Part shown: in pieces, positions 10,206 through 18,723 of the stretch
Layout: each line of letters starts with the position of its first letter
Numbering within the stretch: position 1 is the stretch's first letter
NCBI RefSeq assembly: GCF_008271695.1
Contig: NZ_VKKY01000001.1
Coordinates: 676,589-740,588 of the forward strand
Reading direction: 5' to 3'
Source: Rufibacter hautae
GTDB lineage: Bacteria; Bacteroidota; Bacteroidia; Cytophagales; Hymenobacteraceae
DNA: 64,000 nt
The notes under the pieces: model-generated
Database searches by the model: none
What the model was told of the DNA's origin: nothing
What the model saw: only the letters and a program-made list of their open reading frames with translations
Translations under genes and position numbers: made by a program

Positions 10206-11086
10206 AACATCTCCAAATGTCGTTAAACAAGTGCAATATAAGTACTTACAATATATGAAAATAGTTGCATCTATTTTCATGCCCCACTTTCATTATATAA
10301 CATTAAGTAGAAACGACCTCCTACTCAACCGCTCCTTTTCTGGCAGTAAAAGCCAATAAAACCCTCTTTAAGGCACTTCAAGGCATATTATTCACAAGTA
10401 AACACCCTAAAACACATCTGTAATAAAGCGACAAACTTATTTGATATTTAAAACCTGAAAAGAATTATACTGAATTAACAAGCCAGAAAGGATTTGACAA
10501 AACTACTAACCATTCAGTGACCTCATCTTCTTTAAATGATAATATTATTCACACAATTAACAACAAGTAGATTTATAGAATAATATAGACATCAATCATC
10601 AAAAGGACAGAATAGGATCAGGTATCACCTTAGTTTAACAGGAGAAAACCTAAGGCCCAACAATCTATCACAAAGCCATAACCAAGATTCTTATAAATTG
10701 AAGCAAGACCCTTGGTTAAAAGTGATTTACTACCTGCTTATCATAATTTATGATTATAAATACACTACCCTTTTTACCTACTCCTTCTTTTATCCTCTTT
10801 TACAAGAATAGCCCAAAAAACAATTGAGCATTTTGGCACTACAGGAATCCTAAACCTGTAGGAAGGAAACACCAGAATAAATATCTGCCCTTAAACTCAG
10901 ATCTGCTTTAGAACAGTTTTGCGCTGATTTTCCAGAAACTAGGTCTTAAACAAGAAATGCGCTGGCATTTAGGCGAATTAAAAAAGGGCTACGCGGAGGG
11001 GCTGCTGGATATCATCCAAAGCAACTCCTTTGCATGGCCCTTCTTTGTTTTTAGTTTAAACTTTTGCCTTACTACTTAAACCCTGC
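10206..11086. other. Long AT-rich intergenic region
   Basis: About 880 bp with no supportable gene. Reading frames are short and carry AT-rich composition. The only structure seen is the palindrome at 10917-10952. A small RNA could hide here, but nothing in the sequence shows it. Confidence 0.5.
10917..10952. repeat. 36-nt palindromic repeat, copy 1
   Basis: Left half GTTTTGCGCTGATTTTCC and right half AGAAACTAGGTCTTAAAC match the family pattern with a few arm mismatches. It lies about 130 bp beyond the stop codon of the leftward SEC14-like gene. Confidence 0.7.
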
Positions 11087-11521
11087 TCAGGCGGCTACTA
11101 CGTCGTCTTTTGTGGCTTTCACCTTTTGCTTTGTAACAAGCAGCCATCTTTCGGCGGCAAGTTGGCTGTCAAAGATGCCGATCTTCACATTTTTAACTTC
11201 TAGCCGCCCGGCGTAGTCTGGTGACAAATTGCTTTTGGGAGGTTTCACCCACGCGAAAAAAGCACAGGTTGTCTTGTCCAGTTCCAGGAACCCCACAGTA
11301 GCAGCCCAGATGGCAGTGGCTTTCCAGTGCGTAGTTACGTTTGAGTTATTGTTCAGGATCAAGTGGCACCTTTCCTGCTCCAGCATGCTCAACAGGAACC
11401 GGCATCCATCTAACACGTTTTGTCTGGTAATATCGCCCCACCAGTCTACGTATAGAATAGAGGTTTCATTATCTACCGTAATGGTAATGTAGGGTTCAAT
11501 TAATAAGATGCTTCTAGCCAT
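11087..11521 (-). CDS. STAS/SEC14-like domain protein
   Basis: A 144-aa soluble protein. The pattern ILYVDWWGDITRQNVLDGC, followed by the strand-helix pattern CHLILNNNSNVT and a late SQLAAERWLL helix, resembles the small STAS/SEC14-like (SpoIIAA-like) proteins that occur in many copies in Hymenobacteraceae. Its function there is unknown; a sensor or scaffold role is guessed for the fold. It starts at the ATG at 11521 and stands alone, transcribed away from the phosphate operon. Confidence 0.6.
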   Translation of the reverse strand: MARSILLIEPYITITVDNETSILYVDWWGDITRQNVLDGCRFLLSMLEQERCHLILNNNSNVTTHWKATAIWAATVGFLELDKTTCAFFAWVKPPKSNLSPDYAGRLEVKNVKIGIFDSQLAAERWLLVTKQKVKATKDDVVAA

Positions 11522-11658
11522 AGCAACAATTGACTTACGTGGAGCTTACTCTGCAAAAAGTGTCATTAAATATAAGATAATTTAATTTGGCACCAAAACT
11601 TCATTTACTGTTTCTCACCTTCCTAATTCCGCAGCAACAGATTAGGTTTCAACCTTTT

Positions 11659-11694
11659 ATTTTAAAACAGGTTTCCTAAAAACAGCCTTAAAAC
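11659..11694. repeat. 36-nt palindromic repeat, degenerate copy 2
   Basis: Only the right half (AAAAACAGCCTTAAAAC) fits well; the left arm is decayed. Confidence 0.4.
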
Positions 11695-11891
11695 GGCTTT
11701 CCAGCGTTTCCCTGCGTTTGCTTTCCTATCTACGGCCAAACATGGTTTGAAAGTTCTACAAAACACTGCTTTATATGCGTCTATTACCAAAATCTGAAGT
11801 AAACAACTGCCATCCAGAGACCAGGAAAGCATATTTACACTTCTTAACAATTAGGTAACATAGAAGTAATATTCAGGCAATACTGTCCCTC

Positions 11892-11899
11892 TACTTTTG
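11892..11899 (+). promoter_or_regulatory. -7 promoter box of the phosphate operon
   Basis: TACTTTTG fits the Bacteroidetes TAnnTTTG consensus and points to the porin gene. No TTTG element is seen at the usual -33 distance, so an activator may be needed; that is inference. Confidence 0.5.
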
Positions 11900-12089
11900 C
11901 ACCATCAAAAGACCACGGCTAAAAACCCGAGACTAATTTTTAAACGTGTGTTTTTTGATGGGCAGAACAGAATCAAAGGCAATAACGCTGAAGTGGATGT
12001 TTTCCTACCATTACCCTCTTTTCATTCTGACTAAATGCAGAGAGGCAACAGTTACAGAATTTTACAATTAAACACTTCACTTTTTGCTT

Positions 12090-13388
12090 ATGTTCTCACC
12101 CATAAACAAAAGCGTAACCAGATCTTATTTTAGAAAAATAAGTGTGATTGCTGCGTTTCTGCTTTCCGCTGGGGTAGCCCAGGCCCAGGTTCCGGTAAAC
12201 CCAACCCGGGATTCGGCCGCTGTCACTTCTGCCCAGGACTCAGTGATGGCCAAACCAAAAGCTCCGGAAGCCCCCAAGGCACACTGGTATGACAAAATAT
12301 CGTTGCGCGGATACGTGCAGATCCGTTATAACCGCCTGCTGGAAAGCAACCCAGATTTGAGATCAGAATACGACCGCTCTGTGGGCAACAACGGCGGCTT
12401 CCTCATCAGAAGGGCGCGTCTGGTGTTCAGCGGCAACGTACACGAAAGGGTGTACATCTACATCCAACCAGACTTGGCCTCCACCCCCTCCGGCAGTTCC
12501 ACCATCCACTTCGCGCAGCTCAGAGATGCTTACGCCGATGTGTCTCTGGACAAGCAAAAGGAGTTCAGAATCAGAATTGGCCAAAGCAAGGTGCCGTACG
12601 GCTTTGAGAACATGCAGTCAAGCCAGAACCGCCTCACCCTGGACCGGAACGACGCCCTCAATACGGCCTTGCCCAATGAGCGGGACTTAGGCGTGATGTT
12701 CTACTGGGCTCCGGCGCATATCCGGAAGAGATTCAGCGAGCTAGCCAACACCCAATTCAAAGGCTCCGGCGATTACGGGGTATTTGCCCTGGGCGTGTAC
12801 AATGGCCAGACTGCGAACAAACAAGAAGCCAACAACAACCAGCACGTGGTGGCCCGCCTCTCCTACCCCATCGCCTTCAAAAACGGGCAGATCATAGAAC
12901 CCGGCATCCAGGCTTACACCGGGGTGTACACCGTCACCTCAGACCAATTAAGCAGCTCCGAGATCAAGGGCGGTAACTTTACCGATCGCCGGGTGGCTGC
13001 CAGCTTTGTGCTGTATCCGCAGCCCTTCGGTTTCCAGGCCGAGTACAACGTGGGCGAAAGCCCCACTTTTGACCCGGCTACCCGCACCATCCAGACAAAA
13101 TCCCTGAAAGGGGGTTACGCGCAGGCCATGTATGCCTTTAAATTAGGAGGGCAGAACTTTATTCCTTTCCTGAAAGCCCAGTACTATGACGGTGGCCGGA
13201 AAGCCGAGACCGATGCCCGCTACAGCAAAGTGTATGAGACCGAGATTGGGGTAGAATGGCAGCCCATCCCCGCTTTTGAGCTGGCCGCCCAATACACCAT
13301 CACAGACCGCACCAACAGAGACGCCCGTAACCTGGACAACCGCCAGCACGGACAGTTATTGAGAGTACAGGCGCAAATCAATTTTTAA
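12090..13388 (+). CDS. Phosphate-selective porin (OprO/OprP type)
   Basis: An outer-membrane beta-barrel that probably lets phosphate or polyphosphate into the periplasm. It is 432 aa from the ATG at 12090; a TTG two codons upstream is less likely. A signal peptide ends near AGVAQAQ. Family features include SLRGYVQIRYNRL, FLIRRARLVFSGNV and RIRIGQSKVPYGFENMQSSQ, and the chain ends in a barrel strand with terminal Phe (RVQAQINF). It is the first gene of a run porin-pstS-pstC-pstA-pstB-phoU, all rightward, which strongly supports phosphate as substrate. Confidence 0.9.
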   Translation: MFSPINKSVTRSYFRKISVIAAFLLSAGVAQAQVPVNPTRDSAAVTSAQDSVMAKPKAPEAPKAHWYDKISLRGYVQIRYNRLLESNPDLRSEYDRSVGNNGGFLIRRARLVFSGNVHERVYIYIQPDLASTPSGSSTIHFAQLRDAYADVSLDKQKEFRIRIGQSKVPYGFENMQSSQNRLTLDRNDALNTALPNERDLGVMFYWAPAHIRKRFSELANTQFKGSGDYGVFALGVYNGQTANKQEANNNQHVVARLSYPIAFKNGQIIEPGIQAYTGVYTVTSDQLSSSEIKGGNFTDRRVAASFVLYPQPFGFQAEYNVGESPTFDPATRTIQTKSLKGGYAQAMYAFKLGGQNFIPFLKAQYYDGGRKAETDARYSKVYETEIGVEWQPIPAFELAAQYTITDRTNRDARNLDNRQHGQLLRVQAQINF

Positions 13389-13416
13389 GGCAATTCTGCA
13401 AAACTGACGCAAAAAC
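13381..13416. repeat. 36-nt palindromic repeat, copy 3 (overlaps porin stop)
   Basis: It starts inside the porin stop region and ends one base before the pstS ATG, so it fills the whole spacer. The right half is AAAACTGACGCAAAAAC; the first G is replaced by A. Confidence 0.55.
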
Positions 13417-14319
13417 ATGAACACGACAATGATAAAATCTATCAAAACACAGGTAAGCAGTTTATTGGTTGCCACCTTGTTACTGGGCGCCTGCAGCAAA
13501 GGCGGCGATGCCAAAAAAGAGAATGTAGAAGGAGATAAAGCTACCTCCGGGGCTACCTCCATCACGGTGAAAGGCAGTGACACTGTCCTACCATTGGCCC
13601 AGCAGGAAGCTGAGAAATTCATGGGCAAAAACCAAGGCGCTGCCATCACCGTGGTGGGCGGCGGAACCGGGGTGGGCCTGTCTGCCATGCAGGAAGGCAC
13701 CACTGACATCGCCATGGCATCCCGCAGTCTAAAAACCGAGGAGAAACTGAAACTGAAAGGCGCCAAGAAAGACGTAAAGGAAGCCCTCATCGCGTATGAT
13801 GCTCTTTCTATCATTGTGCACCCCAGCAACAAGGTGAGCCAACTGACCCGCGAGCAACTGGAAGGCATCTTCACCGGCAAAATCTCCAACTGGAAAGAAG
13901 TGGGCGGCGCCGACGAGAAAATTGTGCCTTATTCCCGTGAGACCAGCTCCGGTACCTATGAGTTCTTCAAAGAGCACGTAATGGACAAAAAGAACTACGC
14001 CAACGGTATTCTTATGATGCCGGCCACCGGTTCTATTGTACAGTCTGTAAGCCAAACCAAAGGCGCCATCGGGTACATTGGCCTGGCCTACGAAACCAAA
14101 GAGGTGAAGGCGCTGTCCGTGTCTTATGACCAGGGCAAAACCTTTGTGGCCCCGAGCCTGGAGGCCGCCAAAAACAAAACCTACCCTATTTCGCGTCCGC
14201 TGTTCTTCTTCTATGACGCCACTTCTGAGGCCAAAGTGAAACCGTTTGTAGACTACGTGCTTTCTGCCGAAGGCCAGCAGACGGTGCAGGAGATTGGCTA
14301 CATTCCTTTAAGCAAATAA
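13417..14319 (+). CDS. pstS: Phosphate ABC transporter substrate-binding lipoprotein
   Basis: It captures periplasmic phosphate for the PstCAB importer. It has 300 aa. The signal peptide ends in a lipobox (LLLGACSKG), so the protein is a lipoprotein. Phosphate-binding loops are visible: TVKGSDTVLP near the start, VGGGTGVGL and SRETSSGTYEFF. The motif LTREQLEGIFTGKISNWKEV is typical of the PBP-like/PstS family. It follows the porin after a palindrome-filled gap of 28 nt. Confidence 0.95.
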   Translation: MNTTMIKSIKTQVSSLLVATLLLGACSKGGDAKKENVEGDKATSGATSITVKGSDTVLPLAQQEAEKFMGKNQGAAITVVGGGTGVGLSAMQEGTTDIAMASRSLKTEEKLKLKGAKKDVKEALIAYDALSIIVHPSNKVSQLTREQLEGIFTGKISNWKEVGGADEKIVPYSRETSSGTYEFFKEHVMDKKNYANGILMMPATGSIVQSVSQTKGAIGYIGLAYETKEVKALSVSYDQGKTFVAPSLEAAKNKTYPISRPLFFFYDATSEAKVKPFVDYVLSAEGQQTVQEIGYIPLSK

Positions 14320-14342
14320 TTCAACCCGCTTAACCCATTCCC

Positions 14343-15548
14343 TTGAAAAGGTACTTCCACAATCTGGGCGAAAAGTTAATTGAAGGCTTGATTACCATCA
14401 GCGGCACGGTGACTAGTATCACCGTGCTTTTGATTGTCTTCTTCCTGTTCAAAGAAGGTTTGGGCATTTTCAGCCAGTCACCGGTGGCCGAGGGCTCCGT
14501 GATTGCCGTGCACCAGAACAACCCGGTCAAAGAGCTGAAGGCAGAAGAGGTGAAGGAAATCTTTGACCAGAACATCACCAACTGGAAAGAGTTGGGCGGC
14601 CCCAATGCCCCCATCAAGCTGTTCTCCATTGATGACATCACCGATTATTACACAGAGGAACAGATAGGGGCCAACTTTGAGTACCTGCCCCAGCGCCTGA
14701 ATGAACTGGTAGCCAAAGAACCGAACATTCTGGCCTTCTTCCCCGAGGAGTACTTGGCCAAGGATTTCAAGGGGCACCAGATAAAACTGGCCAATGTCTC
14801 TTTGGGTGACTTTTTGTTGGGCCGGCAATGGTACCCTACCATCCAACCGGCGGTGCAGTTGGGCGTGCTTTCCCTCATTCTGGGTACCCTGTGGGTAAGT
14901 TTGGGCGCTATCCTTATTGCCTTACCTTTGGGTCTGGCCTCGGCCATTTACCTAGCGGAAATCGCGAACCCCAAAGTGCGCAACATCCTTAAACCAGTTA
15001 TTGAGCTGTTGGCCGGTATCCCCTCCGTCGTATATGGTTTCTTTGGGCTGGTGGTGATTGTACCGCTTATCCAGGATCTGTTCGGCTTACCGGTGGGCGA
15101 GACTGCCCTGGCGGGTAGCATTGTCTTAGGTATTATGGCGCTGCCTACCATCATCTCGGTGTCTGAGGATGCCATGCGCACCACGCCGCGGGCCATGAAA
15201 GAGGCCAGCCTGGCGCTGGGCGCCAACAAGTGGCAGACCATCTACAAAGTCATTATTCCTTACTCCATTTCCGGTATCTCTACGGCGGCCATCCTGGGCA
15301 TCGGTCGGGCCATTGGCGAGACTATGGCCGTGCTGATGGTGACAGGCAATGCCTCGGTCATCCCGCATACGTTCTTGGAACCGGTGCGCACCATTCCGGC
15401 TACCATTGCCGCGGAACTGGGCGAGGCGCCGCAGGGAGGTATTCACTACCAAGCGCTCTTCGCGTTGGGTTGTATCCTGTTCCTTATGACTTTGGTCATT
15501 AACCTTACCGTGGATTTCGTCTCTACTAAAAAGAAAGAAAACAGATAA
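14343..15548 (+). CDS. pstC: Phosphate ABC transporter permease PstC with a PstS-like insertion
   Basis: Inner-membrane permease half of the phosphate importer, 401 aa, longer than the usual 300 or so. It starts at a TTG at 14343 after a 23-nt gap. TM1 (about 15-35) is followed by an extra segment of about 110 residues (about 42-155). This segment contains AEEVKEIFDQNITNWKELGG, which lines up with the PstS loop EQLEGIFTGKISNWKEVGG encoded just upstream. The permease core follows, with the EAA loop AMKEASLALGANKWQTI and GIGRAIGETMAVLMVTGNA. The insertion probably faces the periplasm and may help dock or mimic PstS; this is inference. Confidence 0.93.
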   Translation: MKRYFHNLGEKLIEGLITISGTVTSITVLLIVFFLFKEGLGIFSQSPVAEGSVIAVHQNNPVKELKAEEVKEIFDQNITNWKELGGPNAPIKLFSIDDITDYYTEEQIGANFEYLPQRLNELVAKEPNILAFFPEEYLAKDFKGHQIKLANVSLGDFLLGRQWYPTIQPAVQLGVLSLILGTLWVSLGAILIALPLGLASAIYLAEIANPKVRNILKPVIELLAGIPSVVYGFFGLVVIVPLIQDLFGLPVGETALAGSIVLGIMALPTIISVSEDAMRTTPRAMKEASLALGANKWQTIYKVIIPYSISGISTAAILGIGRAIGETMAVLMVTGNASVIPHTFLEPVRTIPATIAAELGEAPQGGIHYQALFALGCILFLMTLVINLTVDFVSTKKKENR

Positions 15549-15551
15549 GCC

Positions 15552-16436
15552 ATGGCATTCGGAACTACTTCCTCGTCGCATAAAAGTAAGAAGCTGGCGC
15601 AGAGTGCGGCCTTCTTCATCTTCCGGTTGCTCAGTTTCTCGGTAGTGGCCATTCTGTTGGTGATCCTAGGTTTTATTCTGGTGCAGGGCATTTCCGTGAT
15701 CAGTTGGGAATTCCTCACCGAGATGCCCCGCGAGGGCATGACTGAAGGCGGTATCTTCCCGGCGCTAGTGGGTACGCTGTGCCTGGTGGCAGGAAGCATG
15801 CTGTTCGCCTTCCCTATCGGTATTCTGTCGGGCATCTACATCCATGAATACGCCAAGGACAGCTGGTTCAAGCGCTTTGTGAAACTCATGACCAATAACC
15901 TGGCCGGGGTTCCATCCATTGTGTTCGGTCTGTTTGGGATGACCCTGTTCGTGAATCAATTCGGCTTCGGAGATTCCATTTTGGCCGGTTCTCTTACGTT
16001 GGGATTATTGGCCCTGCCGGTAGTGATCAGGACCACCGAAGAGTCGCTCAAATCCATTGATGACTCTTTCCGCATTGGGTCGCTGGCCTTGGGGGCTACC
16101 AAATGGCAGACCGTCAGCCGGGTGGTATTGCCCATGGCGTTCCCCAACATCATCACCGGTCTTATTTTGTCCATTGGGCGGGTTTCTGGCGAGACGGCGC
16201 CCATTCTGTTCACGGTGGCGGCGTACTTCCTGCCCAAACTGCCCACCAGCATCTTTGACCAGGTCATGGCCCTTCCGTACCATTTGTACGTAATCTCCAC
16301 CAGCGGCACAGATATTGAGGCCTCTAGGGCAATGGCCTACGGCACTGCCTTCGTGCTGATTTTGATTGTGTTGCTGGCGAACCTATTGGCCAACTGGCTC
16401 CGCCGATACTTCGGCAAAAAAGTAAAAATGAACTAA
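15552..16436 (+). CDS. pstA: Phosphate ABC transporter permease PstA
   Basis: Second inner-membrane permease of the importer, 294 aa, normal length. Six hydrophobic segments are visible. The ATP-ase coupling loop is SFRIGSLALGATKWQTVSRV and GRVSGETAPILFTVAAY is the PstA signature. The ATG lies 3 nt after the pstC stop, so the two are translationally close. NNLAGVPSIVFGLFGM is the conserved segment shared with PstC. Confidence 0.95.
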   Translation: MAFGTTSSSHKSKKLAQSAAFFIFRLLSFSVVAILLVILGFILVQGISVISWEFLTEMPREGMTEGGIFPALVGTLCLVAGSMLFAFPIGILSGIYIHEYAKDSWFKRFVKLMTNNLAGVPSIVFGLFGMTLFVNQFGFGDSILAGSLTLGLLALPVVIRTTEESLKSIDDSFRIGSLALGATKWQTVSRVVLPMAFPNIITGLILSIGRVSGETAPILFTVAAYFLPKLPTSIFDQVMALPYHLYVISTSGTDIEASRAMAYGTAFVLILIVLLANLLANWLRRYFGKKVKMN

Positions 16437-16441
16437 CTTGT

Positions 16442-16477
16442 GTTTTGGGCCCAGTTTTTTAGAATCGGGTTTAAAAC
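16442..16477. repeat. 36-nt palindromic repeat, copy 4 (pstA-pstB spacer)
   Basis: Halves GTTTTGGGCCCAGTTTTT and TAGAATCGGGTTTAAAAC. It lies inside an open frame that extends pstB upstream, which argues that the true pstB start is downstream. Confidence 0.7.
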
Positions 16478-16517
16478 AGGAATTAAACTTTCTCCGGCTG
16501 CTCCTCTTAACATTGAT

Positions 16518-17270
16518 ATGAATAGTGTAGAAACCAAAGACGTTCACCTTTATTACGGCGATTTTCATGCCCTCAAGGGAATTACCATGGCCATGAAAAA
16601 AAACCAGGTAACGGCTTTCATTGGTCCCTCGGGCTGCGGCAAGTCTACGTACCTGCGCTGCTTCAACCGCATGAATGACCTGATTGACGGCGTGAAGATT
16701 GAGGGCGATATTCTCATTGACGGCGTAGACATCTACAAAACCAACATCCAGGTAGACGACCTGCGCAAGCACGTGGGCATGGTGTTCCAGAAACCCAACC
16801 CGTTTCCCAAGTCCATCTTTGAGAACGTGGCCTACGGGCTGCGCGTGAACGGCACCAAAGACAAGCGGTTCATTGAGGAGCGCGTGGAGCGATCCCTCAA
16901 GCAGGCTGCCCTGTGGGACGAGGTGAAGGACAAACTGAAGAAAAGCGCCTTTGAGCTATCTGGGGGGCAGCAGCAGCGCTTGTGCATTGCCCGCGCCCTG
17001 GCCATTGAACCATCGGTGGTGCTCATGGACGAGCCTACTTCGGCCTTGGACCCACTTTCTACCGCCAAAACAGAGGAACTCATCCACCAGTTGAAGGAAG
17101 AGTACACCATTGTGATTGTAACGCACAACATGCAGCAGGCCGGCCGCGTGAGCGATTATACCGCGTTCTTCTACCTGGGGGAGCTGGTGGAGTACGCCAA
17201 GACTAAAACGCTGTTCACTAACCCCAAAGACCAGCGCACGCAAAATTACATCACCGGTCGTTTCGGTTGA
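16518..17270 (+). CDS. pstB: Phosphate ABC transporter ATP-binding protein
   Basis: ATPase that powers PstCA. It is 250 aa from the ATG at 16518 ([20 protein letters not shown]), the usual start for the family; the open frame reaches back to 16440 but would translate the palindrome. It shows Walker [11 protein letters not shown]-loop [12 protein letters not shown], signature LSGGQQQRL, Walker [13 protein letters not shown] and switch [11 protein letters not shown], all characteristic of PstB. Confidence 0.96.
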   Translation: MNSVETKDVHLYYGDFHALKGITMAMKKNQVTAFIGPSGCGKSTYLRCFNRMNDLIDGVKIEGDILIDGVDIYKTNIQVDDLRKHVGMVFQKPNPFPKSIFENVAYGLRVNGTKDKRFIEERVERSLKQAALWDEVKDKLKKSAFELSGGQQQRLCIARALAIEPSVVLMDEPTSALDPLSTAKTEELIHQLKEEYTIVIVTHNMQQAGRVSDYTAFFYLGELVEYAKTKTLFTNPKDQRTQNYITGRFG

Positions 17271-17287
17271 TTTCTGGCAGCAACGCT

Positions 17288-17323
17288 GTTTTGAAGCCGA
17301 TTTTCTGAAAACAAGCTTTAAAC
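17288..17323. repeat. 36-nt palindromic repeat, copy 5 (pstB-phoU spacer)
   Basis: Halves GTTTTGAAGCCGATTTTC and TGAAAACAAGCTTTAAAC, with a well-paired centre. Confidence 0.75.
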
Positions 17324-17400
17324 ACAGTGGCAGAATAACGTAGATCATTAGGGTAAATCCTGCTTTTCAAGTACCTTCTTTTAGCAGAATCAGGTTAGAT

Positions 17401-18105
17401 ATGAATCAATTAGATAAAGAACTTCTTCGGATTAAAACCAAGGTGGAGGAGATGTGGGATTTGGTGGACTTCCAATTGGCGGCCGGCAAAGAAGCCCTCA
17501 TGACCTCCAATGCAGACCTGGCGAAGCGGGTGGTCAAAAGCGGGAAAAAGGTGAATGCCTATGACATCAAGATTGACCGCATGTGCGAGAACATTTTCGC
17601 GCTGTTCAACCCGGTGGCCGTGGATCTGCGCTGGGTTCTGGCCATCCTGAAGATCAACGCCAACCTGGAACGCATTGGGGACTACGCCGAGAGCATTGCC
17701 GCCATGCTCAAAGAAGCCAAACCGCCCATTGAACCCACCTTGCTGGAGGAAAGCTGCCTGCTGGAGATGTACGAGGGCACGGAAACCATGCTGCGCAACG
17801 TACGCAAGGCTTTTCTGGAGGAGGACACGGAGCTAACCCGCCAGGTGATCAAGCAGGACAAGCTGCTGAACAAGATCCACGGCAGAACAGACAAGGTGCT
17901 CATGCGGTACTTCCAGACGCACCCAGACAACATCTACCAAAGCCTGAAAGTGGCGGGCATCATCCGGAAACTGGAGCGGATGGGCGACCACACCACCAAC
18001 ATCGCAGAGGAGATTGTTTTCTACGTGGATGCCAAAGTGGTAAAACACAAACAGAAGAAAAAGAGAAAAGACAAAGGCCCCGAGGATGCGGACCAAATAT
18101 CTTAA
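17401..18105 (+). CDS. phoU: Phosphate signalling protein PhoU
   Basis: Cytoplasmic negative regulator that couples Pst transport to the phosphate two-component system. It has 234 aa, made of two three-helix PhoU repeats. The metal/acidic motifs are visible: NANLERIGDYAESIA in the first half and RKLERMGDHTTNIAEEI in the second. The C-terminus carries a Lys-rich tail (about residues 215-228). It is the last gene of the phosphate operon and is followed by a strong hairpin. Confidence 0.95.
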   Translation: MNQLDKELLRIKTKVEEMWDLVDFQLAAGKEALMTSNADLAKRVVKSGKKVNAYDIKIDRMCENIFALFNPVAVDLRWVLAILKINANLERIGDYAESIAAMLKEAKPPIEPTLLEESCLLEMYEGTETMLRNVRKAFLEEDTELTRQVIKQDKLLNKIHGRTDKVLMRYFQTHPDNIYQSLKVAGIIRKLERMGDHTTNIAEEIVFYVDAKVVKHKQKKKRKDKGPEDADQIS

Positions 18106-18120
18106 TGATTTTGCTTTTAC

Positions 18121-18164
18121 CCCAAAAGAAATGCCTGACTTTGCAGTCAGGCATTTCTTTTGGG
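18121..18164 (+). terminator. Perfect 20-bp hairpin after phoU
   Basis: Left arm 18121-18140, loop TTGC, right arm 18145-18164, with no mismatch. The right arm contains a TTTCTTTT stretch. It lies 15 bp after the phoU stop and closes the phosphate operon. Confidence 0.85.
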
Positions 18165-18292
18165 AAGTAGTTTAATCCTCCGGGGTTACTCCTCACCAAG
18201 GCCACCCTTGGTCACCACTGAATTACTTGCCGAGCGCGTTTCATGGCCGTTTTATTAAAAAAGAGCCTGAACCAATCTGCCTTGTAAACCGG

Positions 18293-18475
18293 TTAAGCCA
18301 TGGTAGCTTCTCCCGCAAGGTCATACCCCAGTTGCTGGCGGTACATGGCCTTCAGGGACTCCAATTTTGAAACAGCCACCAGAATCATCTGGTCTGCGGT
18401 AAGGAACTCATTCTCCGTCTGCTCGCTTAACAGACTTTGAGGAGTTATATTCTCTAGGGTATTAGTATTTTTCAT
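18293..18475 (-). CDS. Small protein of unknown function
   Basis: A 60-aa frame from the ATG at 18475 (MKNTNTLENITPQSLL). The sequence is hydrophilic and helical, with a balanced composition, and has no signal peptide or known motif. It stands alone between the phosphate operon and a hydrolase gene. The composition favours a real gene, but I cannot name a family. Confidence 0.45.
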   Translation of the reverse strand: MKNTNTLENITPQSLLSEQTENEFLTADQMILVAVSKLESLKAMYRQQLGYDLAGEATMA

Positions 18476-18655
18476 CGCCAGGTAGAATCAGGGTAAAAGT
18501 CTATTTCCTAAGTAATAATAAAACAAACATAGGCGCTTTTAACTCCTTTCATCCGCCTTTTAGGTCTACTGGCCTTTGTTCACGCCCAACCCGCGCAATC
18601 AGACGTTGAATTTGTATAGTACAATTACCTTCCAATCTTGCCCACGGTGTCTTTG

Positions 18656-18687
18656 TTTGCAGCCACCCTTGAAAAGCGTTACTTTTG
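18656..18687 (+). promoter_or_regulatory. Promoter of the YheT-type hydrolase gene
   Basis: -33 element TTTG at 18656-18659 and -7 box TACTTTTG at 18680-18687, spaced by 20 bp. Transcription would begin near 18692, which rules out the TTG start at 18685. Confidence 0.7.
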
Positions 18688-18723
18688 CAGCCCCCGGCAA
18701 GAGACTTACCCGGCTGTAACCCT

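Larger units (their letters stand above)
11522..12089. other. Control region upstream of the phosphate operon
   Basis: About 570 bp between the divergent SEC14-like gene and the porin. It holds one degenerate palindrome near its left side and a -7 box at 11892. The transcript leader of the operon would be about 185 nt. I could not recognise a Pho box. Confidence 0.5.

Noticed and set aside
16440-16517. Longer pstB start at 16440
   Set aside because: The added residues are encoded by the palindrome copy and do not fit the PstB family start.
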